Part shown: positions 1-10,949 of the stretch, piece after piece
Layout of the letters: every line of letters starts with the position of its first letter
How positions within the stretch are numbered: the stretch's first letter is position 1
NCBI GenBank assembly: GCA_019914995.1
Contig: CM034130.1
Coordinates: 10,106,001 to 10,170,000 of the forward strand
Length of the DNA: 64,000 nucleotides
From: Acanthochlamys bracteata
Taxonomy: Eukaryota; Streptophyta; Magnoliopsida; Pandanales; Velloziaceae
Direction: 5' to 3'
Made by a program: the position numbers and the translations under genes
Notes under the pieces: model-generated
The model's database searches: none
Seen by the model: the letters and a program-made list of their open reading frames with translations, nothing else
What the model was told of the DNA's origin: nothing

Positions 1-413
1 TGAAGGGTTCAGAACATGGAAAAGGTGGAAGTTGGAGGCTTGAATCAGTAGTAACGTCCCAAAGGCAACAGCTTTCTGAGTTTTTGTCGCGAATCAGTAT
101 CCATCCTTGTGCTGACGGGTAATAATTTGAGGACCGCAATATCTTGTCTTCTTTCATTGCATATAACTTGTCATCGCGGAGGCTAAGGAAAGCATAGAAA
201 TCTCCGGAGCGACAAAAACCATAATAAAGAAGCCCCGGCGCGTTATACAGGATTAACGGTGGACTCGTGGTGTTAATGTGAAGGCACTTTGCTCCATAAC
301 ATATCTGTAACGTCGAAAAAAACTTTAAAAGTCGAACCTATTTAGTTAAACCGCATGTACAAAGAGATGCAAACCTTTTGCTTATCATGGCATTCATCGT
401 TGTCTGACGACAT
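1..413 (-). CDS. DUF295 protein, copy A (partial, runs off window start)
   Basis: This is the 5' part of a minus-strand DUF295 gene, almost identical to the complete copy at 18617-19700. Exon 1 (413-375) encodes MSSDNDECHDKQK and ends at a GT donor. Exon 2 starts at 337, after a TTTAACTAAATAG acceptor, and continues in frame with VRLLKF to the window edge. One visible difference from copy B is Phe for Leu just after VRLLKF. No F-box is encoded at the N-terminus, so it would be a DUF295-only protein. The function of such proteins is not established. It is head-to-head with the F-box gene at 1032, with about 0.6 kb between the start codons. Whether this copy is intact cannot be judged because its C-terminal part lies outside the window. 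Confidence 0.7.
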
Positions 414-1031
414 TGCTCCTCTTAGATTGGTGGTCTATATGAAAAATCTCTTCATGCGTGCAATTACTAGTTATTAATATATACAGCTCAAGTTCTGCTA
501 ATTCGAAGTTTGAAAGAATTTGGATTCTCTTTATCGACTTCAACAAAAAGAAAACTTTCTGTTTTCCTTATGAATTTTTAAAATTCTTCCCTTTTTCTAA
601 CTTTCTCTCTATAAACTATTTGATCTCTTAGTAAACACTGTATAGAAAGAAATACTACCGGGTGTACAATGGGGATTCACTTACTAGACTAATTGGTGCT
701 GGTGTATAATTAATGATATTTTGGAAAGACTCTGATCAATGAGAAATTCTAATTGATCCGAGAATGTTTATCATAAGAAGTTTGAGCTTTAATAAGTTTT
801 AATGTTTTAGTTGAATTAAAATTACTTAAATAATATTCTAACTAGGAAAGTCTCTTTTTAATAAGATTCTTAAAATTTTATGAGTCTATTCAAATAATTC
901 TATGTTCTATTCATATAATAAATCAAGAAAGATCAACTTTAAAAAGTTGGAGCTTTTTTTTACTCTGTTTTCTTTATTTTCATTACTGTTTTTCCTCTCA
1001 ATTCTCGTAGTCTAACAGCACTACTCTGTCA
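414..1031. promoter_or_regulatory. Shared intergenic/promoter region between divergent DUF295 and F-box genes, copy A
   Basis: This is an AT-rich 618-bp spacer between two divergent start codons. It is nearly base-for-base repeated at 19701-20320 in unit B, and part of it is found inverted in copy C (about 54041-54290). It must hold the promoters and 5' leaders of both genes. No single core element can be assigned with certainty. The pyrimidine-rich stretch just before the F-box ATG (about 955-1005) looks like a leader. Confidence 0.5.
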
Positions 1032-2282
1032 ATGGCAGCAAGTTCTTGGGCAGATCTGCCGCCGGAGATGATCGAACAGATAGCATCACGCGTCCCGTTA
1101 TCTGACATCCCCCGTTTTTCTGCTGTGTGCAGGGCATGGCGATCGGAATCCCCGGTTGCTTTTCCAGCAGACTACGGCCCTTTGCTCCTCCACTATGCAC
1201 GCCGAAAAGCCAATCCTTGCCGGTTCTACTACCCTTCTCTCAACAAGATCTTGGTCATCAGCTCCTTCAACCCCATATGCGATTTATCCGATACGGTGTT
1301 CCACTGTGCCATTGACGGATGGCTACTGGCTTCCCGAAGGAATTCCGAGTTCATCCTCGTCGACCCTCTGTCCAACGTACTGCACAAGATTCCTGACTTC
1401 AAGCCTCTTGAAACACCAATAATTTCCATGGGATTCGCAGACCCATCCCATTCGAAGGAGATCATTGTGATCGGCATGGCCTTTGGTATTGAGAATCACC
1501 AAGTTTATATATTCGCGTTCCACAACGGAGTCTGGTCAGATGGGTATTACAGTGACATCGACAGCGAGGAAGATTTCGCTGTTTCCCACTGTAGTCCTCT
1601 ATGGTATCGCAACCTCTTCTACGTCTTATCAGTTCAAGGAGATGTTGGAGTGTTTGATCCAGTGCTAAGAGTTTGGTCAATCCTTAAAATTCCTAACAAT
1701 CTACATTTGAGCATATTATCCCGAACCATTGCGCAACTTGTAGTTAAGGAGGAGGAACTCCTTTTGGTCCGCATGAGACTAGATGACGGTACCAAGATTG
1801 AAGTTATGAAGCTTGAAGAGCCAAACATGGAGTGGGTTAGGATCACCAGCATCGATGACTACACCATATACGCCGCAACTCCGACGGCTATAGTGGCGGC
1901 GATGCCCATTGCGTCCGCCATGAGGAACAAACTATGCGTTCCTAGGTTCTACGGAGACCCTGAGATGATCCAAGTAGAAGCAAAGTGGTCAGAAGGGCGG
2001 CTCTTTTTCGTCACAAGTGATCGGACGGTCAAAATGATCGTGAATGAAGATGGCATGCCGTACTACTCATTCAAAGACGATGAAGATGGCAGCCAGTACT
2101 GCTCATCAGAAGGCACCCAGTACCACTCATCAGAAGACGATGAAGATGGCAGCCAGTACCACTCATCAGAAGACGATGAAAACAATAGTTTTCAAAGGAA
2201 ATGGGATCCTAAATTCAGTGGCTCCAAAGCCTTGAGAAACCAACACATATGGTTTAGTGTTAGGAGAAACTGCAACTCCTAG
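1032..2282 (+). CDS. F-box/DUF295 protein, copy A
   Basis: This is a single-exon gene of 416 residues. Residues 6-40 form an F-box (WADLPPEMIEQIASRVPLSD, then a CRAWRS end), which binds SKP1 in SCF ubiquitin ligases. The rest is the DUF295/KIB-type beta-propeller-like domain, ending with EAKWSEGRLFFVTSDR and VNEDGMPYYSF. A tail of acidic-serine repeats (EDDEDGSQYHSS type) follows, then a basic C-terminus. By eye about 24 of 416 residues differ from copy B at 20321. The start is supported by all three copies sharing the MAASSWADLP start with a conserved leader upstream. Family role (known): substrate receptor of SCF complexes. The target is unknown. It shares a divergent promoter with the DUF295 gene to its left. 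Confidence 0.9.
   Translation: MAASSWADLPPEMIEQIASRVPLSDIPRFSAVCRAWRSESPVAFPADYGPLLLHYARRKANPCRFYYPSLNKILVISSFNPICDLSDTVFHCAIDGWLLASRRNSEFILVDPLSNVLHKIPDFKPLETPIISMGFADPSHSKEIIVIGMAFGIENHQVYIFAFHNGVWSDGYYSDIDSEEDFAVSHCSPLWYRNLFYVLSVQGDVGVFDPVLRVWSILKIPNNLHLSILSRTIAQLVVKEEELLLVRMRLDDGTKIEVMKLEEPNMEWVRITSIDDYTIYAATPTAIVAAMPIASAMRNKLCVPRFYGDPEMIQVEAKWSEGRLFFVTSDRTVKMIVNEDGMPYYSFKDDEDGSQYCSSEGTQYHSSEDDEDGSQYHSSEDDENNSFQRKWDPKFSGSKALRNQHIWFSVRRNCNS
2045..2190 (+). repeat. 36-bp coding minisatellite (acidic-Ser repeat) in F-box copy A
   Basis: Tandem units encode EDDEDGSQYHSS-like 12-mers near the protein C-terminus. Copy A and copy B each have two clear units plus a degenerate one. The inverted copy C has one more perfect unit, so the array has changed length since duplication. 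Confidence 0.75.
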
Positions 2283-4125
2283 ATTATGATGATTGATAGA
2301 GTTTAGACAATCATCCGTCTAATGTACCGACTAATAACAGAGATTTAATCCACTTCAATTCCGGGAGCTTGAAAGATACAGGGCAAACTACTGAGTAGGA
2401 TGAGCAACCAATTTTTCCAAACATGAATGTTCTTGATTAAGTTAGCCTTGACGTCATTGAATATGCAACATCATACTTTGCAAAACTAACTTCCACAATC
2501 ATTTGCAAACTTCTAGCTGTCTCAAAGTTTGCAATAACTACGTAACTGAGCAAAACAACACTTTTGCAACAGCAGATTATATACAAGTGAGTGAAAGTGG
2601 AACCTCTTGTTCAAACTTCGGTATGTTGTTCCTTTAATTGATAAGCATGAAACAAATGTTTTGGCCATTTATGTAGAGACATGCCTCGCAATCAATTCTT
2701 CCAACCCTAAATTTGAACCTTGAAAAGATTGAAAAGTTAGGCCTAAATATAGACCAGTAGTTGTAAGAAGACAAATTTTCACTGCTCGATTGATCATCAC
2801 CTATTCAGTGATGTTTCTACACAGCAGGCCTGAACTGAAAGTTCTTCGGATTGAATACATTACAATTTTCAAATTCATTTCAAACGAAATATAAAGAAAA
2901 CAATCTTCATAGTTTCCGTTTTGAAAACCTGATTGGAACATAACATAGTGGAAAATTTTGGCAACTGAAGCTAATAAGATCATCATCAGAAAGGAATACA
3001 TTCTTCTCATCCACAGCAACCGCAATGGATAACTGTGTAGGAAGGTGTCCTAAGATTATTATCCCAAACGCATCACCTGATGATCAAATCCATAATATTA
3101 GTACTAGATTATTAAAAGAACAAGAAAACAAAATACAGATGAGATTCAGTAGCAAATTGAATAGATTCGTCACTGCAGCACATAAAAATGTGCATCAGTC
3201 CTAAGTGTTGGAATACTATTGCAATCACCTCATCATCATCGCTCCAATAAAATTGATATATAATAAAACAAAACAGAAATTGAAAAATCTATGTAGTTTA
3301 ATCGAATTTAGTAATTGAATGAGCTGAAGAACAAAGAGCAAGAGTTGGCGATTTTGTGAAATCTGCATGTTTTCCTCAACTTGAAGAATCAGAAGATGGA
3401 GCGCCTAGTCCTCGTCACATTTCTTTGTAACTTCACAAAACAAACCATCAATACCAAAAAAAAAAAAACAGCGAACCTGTTCTTGTCAGGAAATCTCGAT
3501 CTCAAAACAGAAGAACGACAAAGTGAATAGAAATTACTGAATATCCATCTCAGAGGAAAAAAATGGAAAAACTTATAATAAATTGAAAAGAAAAAACAAA
3601 AAAGGTAGGAAGAGATTAAGGCTCAGGTTAAAGGGGGCTGTCGATACGGGATCCCTGAAATCCGATCTGTTGAGATTGAAATTTCAAATTCATCACAGCT
3701 ACAAGCAGAAAGAGAACCGGAGATATGGGTGTGAGGCTTTCTCTTTTCAAAGCTCCGTAACCACTACCGGAACTGGTACTGGTGCCTATTCGTCATTGGT
3801 GACAGCGTAGGAATTGCAGTGGTAGAGTAGTAGGACTGGCGACGGCGGTTGTAGTACTGACAACGGCGGTTGTAGGACAGTCCAATATAATCAGTAATTA
3901 ATAATCATTATAAATCACTAAATAATTTATTATATATAATTATAATTTATATAATATTAAACTAATTGTGATTATTAAAAAAGGGCCGTGGCCCAAAATA
4001 AAACTCGAGCCCATATGAAAAACCAACCGTATAAATTTTTTTCCCATTCATCTTCTTCTAAAATTTTTCTAAAGTTTTTCATCTTCTGCTGCTGTTGCTA
4101 TAGCTCAATCCAATACTTACAAAAA
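2283..4125. other. 3' flank of F-box copy A with a decayed minus-strand gene copy
   Basis: This is non-coding in its present form. The minus strand at about 2,800-3,430 carries blocks matching the more intact minus-strand reading frames of unit B (22288-23340). Here the block starting near 3,430 has an in-frame TAG soon after its acceptor. The downstream block loses the B frame after SCQ and stops early, so this copy looks dead. The rest (3,430-4,125) is the AT-rich leader region of the tiny gene at 4126. The same segment is present inverted at about 51,230-52,750. Confidence 0.5.
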
Positions 4126-7100
4126 ATGACAACTAAAATGGAAAGGAAAGCAATTCTTCGGATGAAAGAAAAATCAAAAGGCTACTGTAGCAGATATAAG
4201 AAATTTCTTCCGACATTCGGCGATGTGCTCAGGCATGGCGATTACTGTCCTTGCGGAGGAAAACTTTCCCAAGCCAACCAAGGTATGTTTATAGGTATTT
4301 CATTCCAAAACATTTCATAGATATTTTTTTTATCTAGCTACATTGTACATCTGTCTGTGCTGCAGTGAAGGAGAAAAATGCTTCCGGAAAGAAGAACGTC
4401 TCAGGGAAGAACAAAGCTGGTACGTAGCGACCCAAACAATAGATGGATTTTAATCTTCAAAACAATTTTGGTATTAGTGTTCATTTGCACAAACCCACAA
4501 AAATTAAACCCAGAAAGTTAAACCTAGGATCTTCAAAATGATATAAGAAATTTAATCCTCATTAACTTGAGATTAAGAATACCAGTCTCTTGATTTTAGT
4601 CGTTGGGCTTGAATTTCCTTTTCTTATTTGCAGCCTTTCTTTCCTATGCCAACTTTCATCAACCCACTTGCTTTAATATCCTTCTGGACATGCTTAGTAT
4701 CTCCATTTGAGATGTTCTCTTTAGCACCCTGACCATCAGTCATATCAGACGATGCTTGTTTCTGTTGTGAAAGTTTAGATGTTCCAGGTGTTGGTTTCGT
4801 ATTGCTTATCACGCAATAGAAAAAAAACTTATAAGTTTGCGAAATTCCAGGCAATCAAATATGAGTACTACACCCATTGATCTGCAACCTTGAATCTTGA
4901 AGAACATAGGAATTTGCAACTATTTCTAACATGATGACAAGGCATCAATCATATGAAGAGGGGCTTTAAGCTTTTTACTCATAAGACAATCTGTGAAAAA
5001 ATAGCTATCCATTTTAATGCCTTCTCAAAACGCCTAAGTATTTGCAGACGCGCACGCATTAGTTTACCTTTGCAACAAAGTAACCATCCATGTTATTCAC
5101 ATGGGGATAAAAGCGTCTAGTCTTCTCCAGTGATGTATGAAAACGGTGCTCCCTGAAACGTATAAAACTGTAAACAACGAGTCAGTATTGGTACAGAAAT
5201 GTCTGTGAAAGTCTACATGAAATTCACAATCTTAAACCCTGGCCTTCCAAAGTCCAATCCACAGGGGACAAGCTGGACATCTCTCTTTTTCAGTGCATAA
5301 TCTACGATAGCCTCATTCTGCAAACCGAAAAAACAGTACTGAGAAGACTGAAACATGGACCACTAAATAATTTGATTATCCACAAACCTCGTCAACCATC
5401 AATGAGCAAGTTGAGTAGACTATGTAGCCCCCCGTCTTTGAATTAGCATCCACCAAGTCGTTCGCAGCCAAAATTAGTTGCTGAAAGACAGTAAATTCAG
5501 ACTGCTTCTTGTCAAGTACAAAACATTAGGTGGAATTAGCTTGGGTCCTCTATGACCCAAAACCCTATAGAAATTCCCTAACTATATCAAATATTGCATT
5601 AGATCCATCTGTTAAATTTCACCTTTACTTGTCCCTATAAATACTCAAAAGATTGCTTGAATACATCTCATCCCTTGATTAGATTACTAATCGATTTCTA
5701 CCCAAAGTGCTACATAACTTGTATCTCATAACTTGTTCATAACCACCTCTATCTCAACATAAGGTCCTTGTTACATCTTTGATTCTTACGACTTCTAAAC
5801 TTTTAGGAGTACTTATCATCAAATATACTAAAATGCAGAAGAAAACCATCTGCTGTTTGGTTTAGTTAGAGAGCTTTCAGAAACAGAATAGAAATTGTCT
5901 AACAATTAAATTTGACTTAACATTTAGATAATCTTCTTTTGAAAATAATTAAATCTTCGATGAATAAACAAATCCATGTGATGTTCAATAGAAGTACATA
6001 TGTAACAAAGTTGGACCTTCTGCAGGAAAACACAGTTCTTGATATCTTCGGCATTCTTGGAAGTTTTGATCATTTTGTCACCAGATATAACCTTAGGAGC
6101 AAGAAAATGAGCAAGTTTAGCATCAAAAGTGGCGGTAATATGCATTGTAAGAAGACAGGAACATCTAGCTAACCCCTGTCCCACTGCATGGGGCATCCAA
6201 AAGCACTCGATCCATGGTGTTGAGGCCCAGAATCTTTGGTAGCTGCATTGCACAAAACAATGCTCACATACAATGCATCAGCAGCTTGTTCTACTTTGAT
6301 AATAAAAAACCATCATGGGGAAATCAAGGCGTTTTTATATTCCATAGCAACCAAAAAATATTGCGGGTATTTATACAGGGAACAATGTCATAAGAAAATA
6401 CACATGTACATATAACAACTTGGAGAAAAGAACAGCACAGTGTCACAATTGTATAATAGAAGGTCTCACAAATACTAACTTCTGTTTACCGAAAGTTTCT
6501 TCTTAATTAACTTGAAACATATTGGACCAAGACTCAGTAGTTTGCCAAATTATGAATTGTGCTAAGATAAGTTTAGTGTTAATTTCAATTATGCAGTGGC
6601 AAGAAAAAAACTATGTTGCTGACCCGACGTGATGGTCTAATGCTTTGTTATTTGCAGCCTTTTGTTGATTTAATTATAAGAGAAATCAGTTGTAGTTTTC
6701 CTAAAACCACATTTTGCTTGCCACTACGTATGTGAAGCTCTAAACTCCATTCGCTTGCCCCTCCTCCTCCCACTAGAGAGAGCTTCCTACCACAACATCA
6801 AATTTCCATATCCTAACAATAGTGGTAGCCTTGATGTCCAGCTATTTTTTCTGTATGTGAAGCCAGACGTGCTCGTCCTTCATCATCCAGACCTAGTAGC
6901 TGATATGGCAAGCAAACTGGCTGCTGACAGCTAGGAACCTGTGTGAGCAAGATAGCTTTACCATGGCAGTCAAGTTTGTAGGCAGTGAGAAATAATCAGA
7001 TATCAGATTCTTAGATCAAACTAGACTAAGAGGCCGCCATGTTACAATTGCAGCTGCCTGTCCAAGCATTTGCCGCCAAACCAAAAAATGGTTAGTAAGG

Positions 7101-10100
7101 GTTAACAATGCTCTTCAGAGGTTCTTGCCATCTTCACTGGTGAGGCGGGATGACAACGTAACAGCAGTTCATGAAAAAGATGGAGCTAAATGACGTCTCC
7201 GTAAATTCACTTGAGATGTGGCCTGAATTGGAAGCGCCATGACATTCTTCAACATAGTGACATGGTCGTGCAAGAACCAATTATAAAGCATATCTTTTTG
7301 AGTCTTTGGGACGCATAAAGATCACATTTCACTAATAGTAGTGGTGGGGGAACAATTAGTTGGAAGAGACTGGTAAAATGTCAAGAAAGTAAAAGTTATC
7401 ATTTTAATACAACAGATGCACAAGGATTCACTCCATAACTGTCACAACACTTCTTTGATTAAGGAGATGAAAGACAAGATAACCATATATTGAGTCGGTT
7501 TGCGTCCAATATATTCATAGCTAAAAGATCTAAGGAACCTTTTGCTTCAAGGTTTTTATGCCTACGAACTGGAATGAGAATGATTTGTTTTGTTACTTGT
7601 TACGACTGGCAACTAACCCCACTACTTATTTGTCCTTCGATTCATCGTATAATAATACATTTACTTGAAAGTTTAAAAGATTCCCACTAGTGTCTTGGCA
7701 TACCAAACCTTCAATGGGTATTCACATCACCATTATGATTCCATCGTTAATGCTTTCGATACTGATACAACTCTATAAGTAAGCACTACCTATAATGTGG
7801 CATTACCATCCTTCTTCTCAATGTTCATACGAAAATAATTGGAAGACCAAAATTATTTTTAAAAATGTATTTGTCCACTTATTTGAGATCGTCTAACTTT
7901 TTCCCTGCAAAGCTAAGAAAATCATAAGGAATTAGAGGACCATCATACAACTCTACTCATAGGTCAAACTACACCTTGTACTCTCATTTGAACCGAAGTA
8001 AAATGAAAAGTTTCAAGGAAAGAAAGCAAATAGTTTTAATAAGGCCACAAGATACAAAAGCACTAAAAGAAGTCATAAATGAACAACAAAAGACATGCTA
8101 TTCAGAGAGTCTTGAGAATTAACCTCCTTGCCATCATAGTTGCAGACAATGGCATTCGTGACTCCTAGCCTATTTATATTGGATGATAGTGCCTTGAGCC
8201 GTTTTTCTTTAAAATCGTTAGCATAAATTATTCCTGCACATCATGAAGAAAATCTCATGTCAACAACAAAGAAACGTATGAGAACAGGTAAGTCAAATAA
8301 TATAAATGAATTCCTCAAAAAGGGTCCTTGTCGCCAATCAAACCTAGTGTGATGAGATAAGCATTGGTTGAAGAGAAAAATGAAGAAAAATTAAAGCGGC
8401 CCCTTCAATTCTACAAGCAAGATGCATGAATTGGACAACTAAGTATTAAGTTAAATGATAAAGACCATCCATTAGCATTACTAAGGATATGTTGCTTCAT
8501 GCAAAGTGGCAGGCCCATACAGTGGGTTTGAGCAAAGTCTCAACGTAACGTTGTTTTGATATCTCAAAAGGCTAATAAAAGTTACACACACTCTAGGTCT
8601 TCATCTAAAACCTAAACTCAGTGCTACCAACTAATAATCCCTTTTGGATCTTCCTAGTATTCTAACTTATACAACATCACTTTTTAATTTCAACTAGGAT
8701 TTGTCAACCCCTACGTAGCCTAGTGGTTTGACACCTCCTTCCCTCATAAGAGGTTGTGGGTTTCAACTTCTCAGCATTGCAATGTCGGTTGTTATTGACA
8801 CCAAAAAGTAATAGAAGCTATAATAATAAATTAAAATTAAATATAAAAAAATTAATTATAAAACTAGGATTTTGTTTAGCTTTTGACAGAGTTTCAAGTG
8901 TCTCCACTGACTGAAGCATAAAGTCAATTTCTTTCCATGTTCAATTGTTGGGTGCTAGTTCACATATTTAGGACAGTTCAGTTATCAAAAAGCTGGTTTT
9001 GTTTATATTAATTTTGGAATACAGCCCCTTCGGACCCAGTACTCAAACCTTACAGTGACCCATTTAGATCCCTACCAATGATGGTAGCACCGCTCTACAA
9101 CAATTGACTAGCCCCTAATTGTTCCTCACACTTCTCAGCAGGCCTTGCAATCAAGTAAAGAATGTATCTGAATCGTGACTGCAGGTTGGCCAAACTAGTC
9201 ACGTGTGCATCAATACTTGAACTGTTTAAGCAACCACTCTTCTCTTTTCTCTCTATTTTGTTATCCACTTATCCTTATTTTACCCTTCTCTTCTCATAAT
9301 TAATGTCCACATTCATTGGTGGTAGCGGATTACAAGTAATTAACTACATAGTAGTAATCATCAGTAAACGATTGCATCAGATCAGTTACACTGATTCATG
9401 CTATATAAAAACTACATCAGATCCTAGAATAGGAAAAAAATATCAGAGAAACAACTTATGGACAAGAAATTTCAACATGGTCCAGGCATTAGATATTTTA
9501 GACTAATACTGTTGTGAAGAATGAAGAAGACACAGTACTGAAGAACTCTTACCAGTATTTCTCATAAGAGCTGCAATATATGTCGTCTTACCACCAGGAG
9601 CAGCTCTGCAATTAATACATTAACTTCAGATAAACAAGATGTATAGCCACTAAATATTGCTAGACAAAGTCACCACAAACATTTAATGATAAAATAGCTG
9701 TGTACCTATTTAGGAAAATAGCTTGCCTAGTTCCTATAGCAGTTCAATAAAAGGAATGCCATTCACAGTCTTGAAAATCCACGGAAAACCATTTTTATTG
9801 CTAAGTACTTTATAAATCATAAAGAGCCTCTACACAACATCCTCCAGATCATAATCCTCTGCACACTGAACCATATGAAACGAAAAAGACATGATAGTGC
9901 CAATTAATATTAACATTCAATTGTTTTCTTTAAAGATGAGTAACATCTGCTAATATTCATATTTTCTATTATTTTAAGGCACTGAAAAGTTTGTAATTGA
10001 TGAATTAGTTTGTCATAAACTTCAAGGTTCATTAATCTTTCTAGTTTAAACTACACAAGCAAAAATATGTTATTATCTAATATTCCAAATTGCTAGACAT

Positions 10101-10913
10101 GCAGCACAAAGAACGAACCTAGCAAACTGAACTAGCCTACAATATGCTTTTCCAATAAAAAAAGGACCTATTAATATTATCCACTACTCCCAAAACTTGC
10201 ACACCAAATAAAGGCAGTCCAACCAGGCTAAAAATTATTTCCTTGTTAAAGGATGAGACTAAATATAGTTATGCCTCATTGCATTAACAAGGGGCATGCA
10301 CCTAACTGCCACCGAAATTTCTTGTCCTTAAATTGCCAAAGTTCTGAATTTTAAGTATTACATGTACAAATAATACTAGTAGTTAGTAAACAAGAAACGA
10401 AAATTCTTGGACCCCTTCTCGGTCTAAGATTGAGAAAACAAAGCAAAAACTTCTTTTTAGATATACATAATAAAATAACTTACGCCATATCCACAACCCG
10501 CTCCTTTTCTTGAGGTGCAAGAGCCATGACAGGTAGGAAAGAGCTTGCACCTTGGAGCTGCATATAAAAAAAAGCATTACATATAAAATCCTCAAGCAGC
10601 ATATTGAAGACGAAATATTGAGAGGACTAGATTTGGAAAAGTATGCATACCATGTAGTGTCCAGCCAGGTATTCAGGTGTTGCACCAACAGGAACTCGTG
10701 ATTCATACACTACAAGTCCAACCTACCAGTTGTAACATTTTCAGTTAAACCCCTGAAGGTATATAGGAAAAAAATACGCAGTCAAAACAAAAAGGTTACC
10801 TTCGACCACTTGCCAACAGGATCTAGGTTGACTCCTCTATTTATCAAAGTACCAGCTAGGTCCCACCTACGTGTCTAAACAATGGAAATAAAAAAGCAGA
10901 AGATAGATTATAA

Positions 10914-10949
<36 letters not shown>

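Noticed and set aside
3583-3810. 75-codon Lys/Arg-rich plus ORF
   Set aside because: It lies in the leader region opposite a decayed minus-strand gene, and the frame is not kept in unit B.
6640-7330. Less AT-rich intron segment of the NOP2-like gene that might be a transposon or captured exon
   Set aside because: The minus strand has an open stretch of about 55 codons, but no domain, terminal repeats or target duplications were found.
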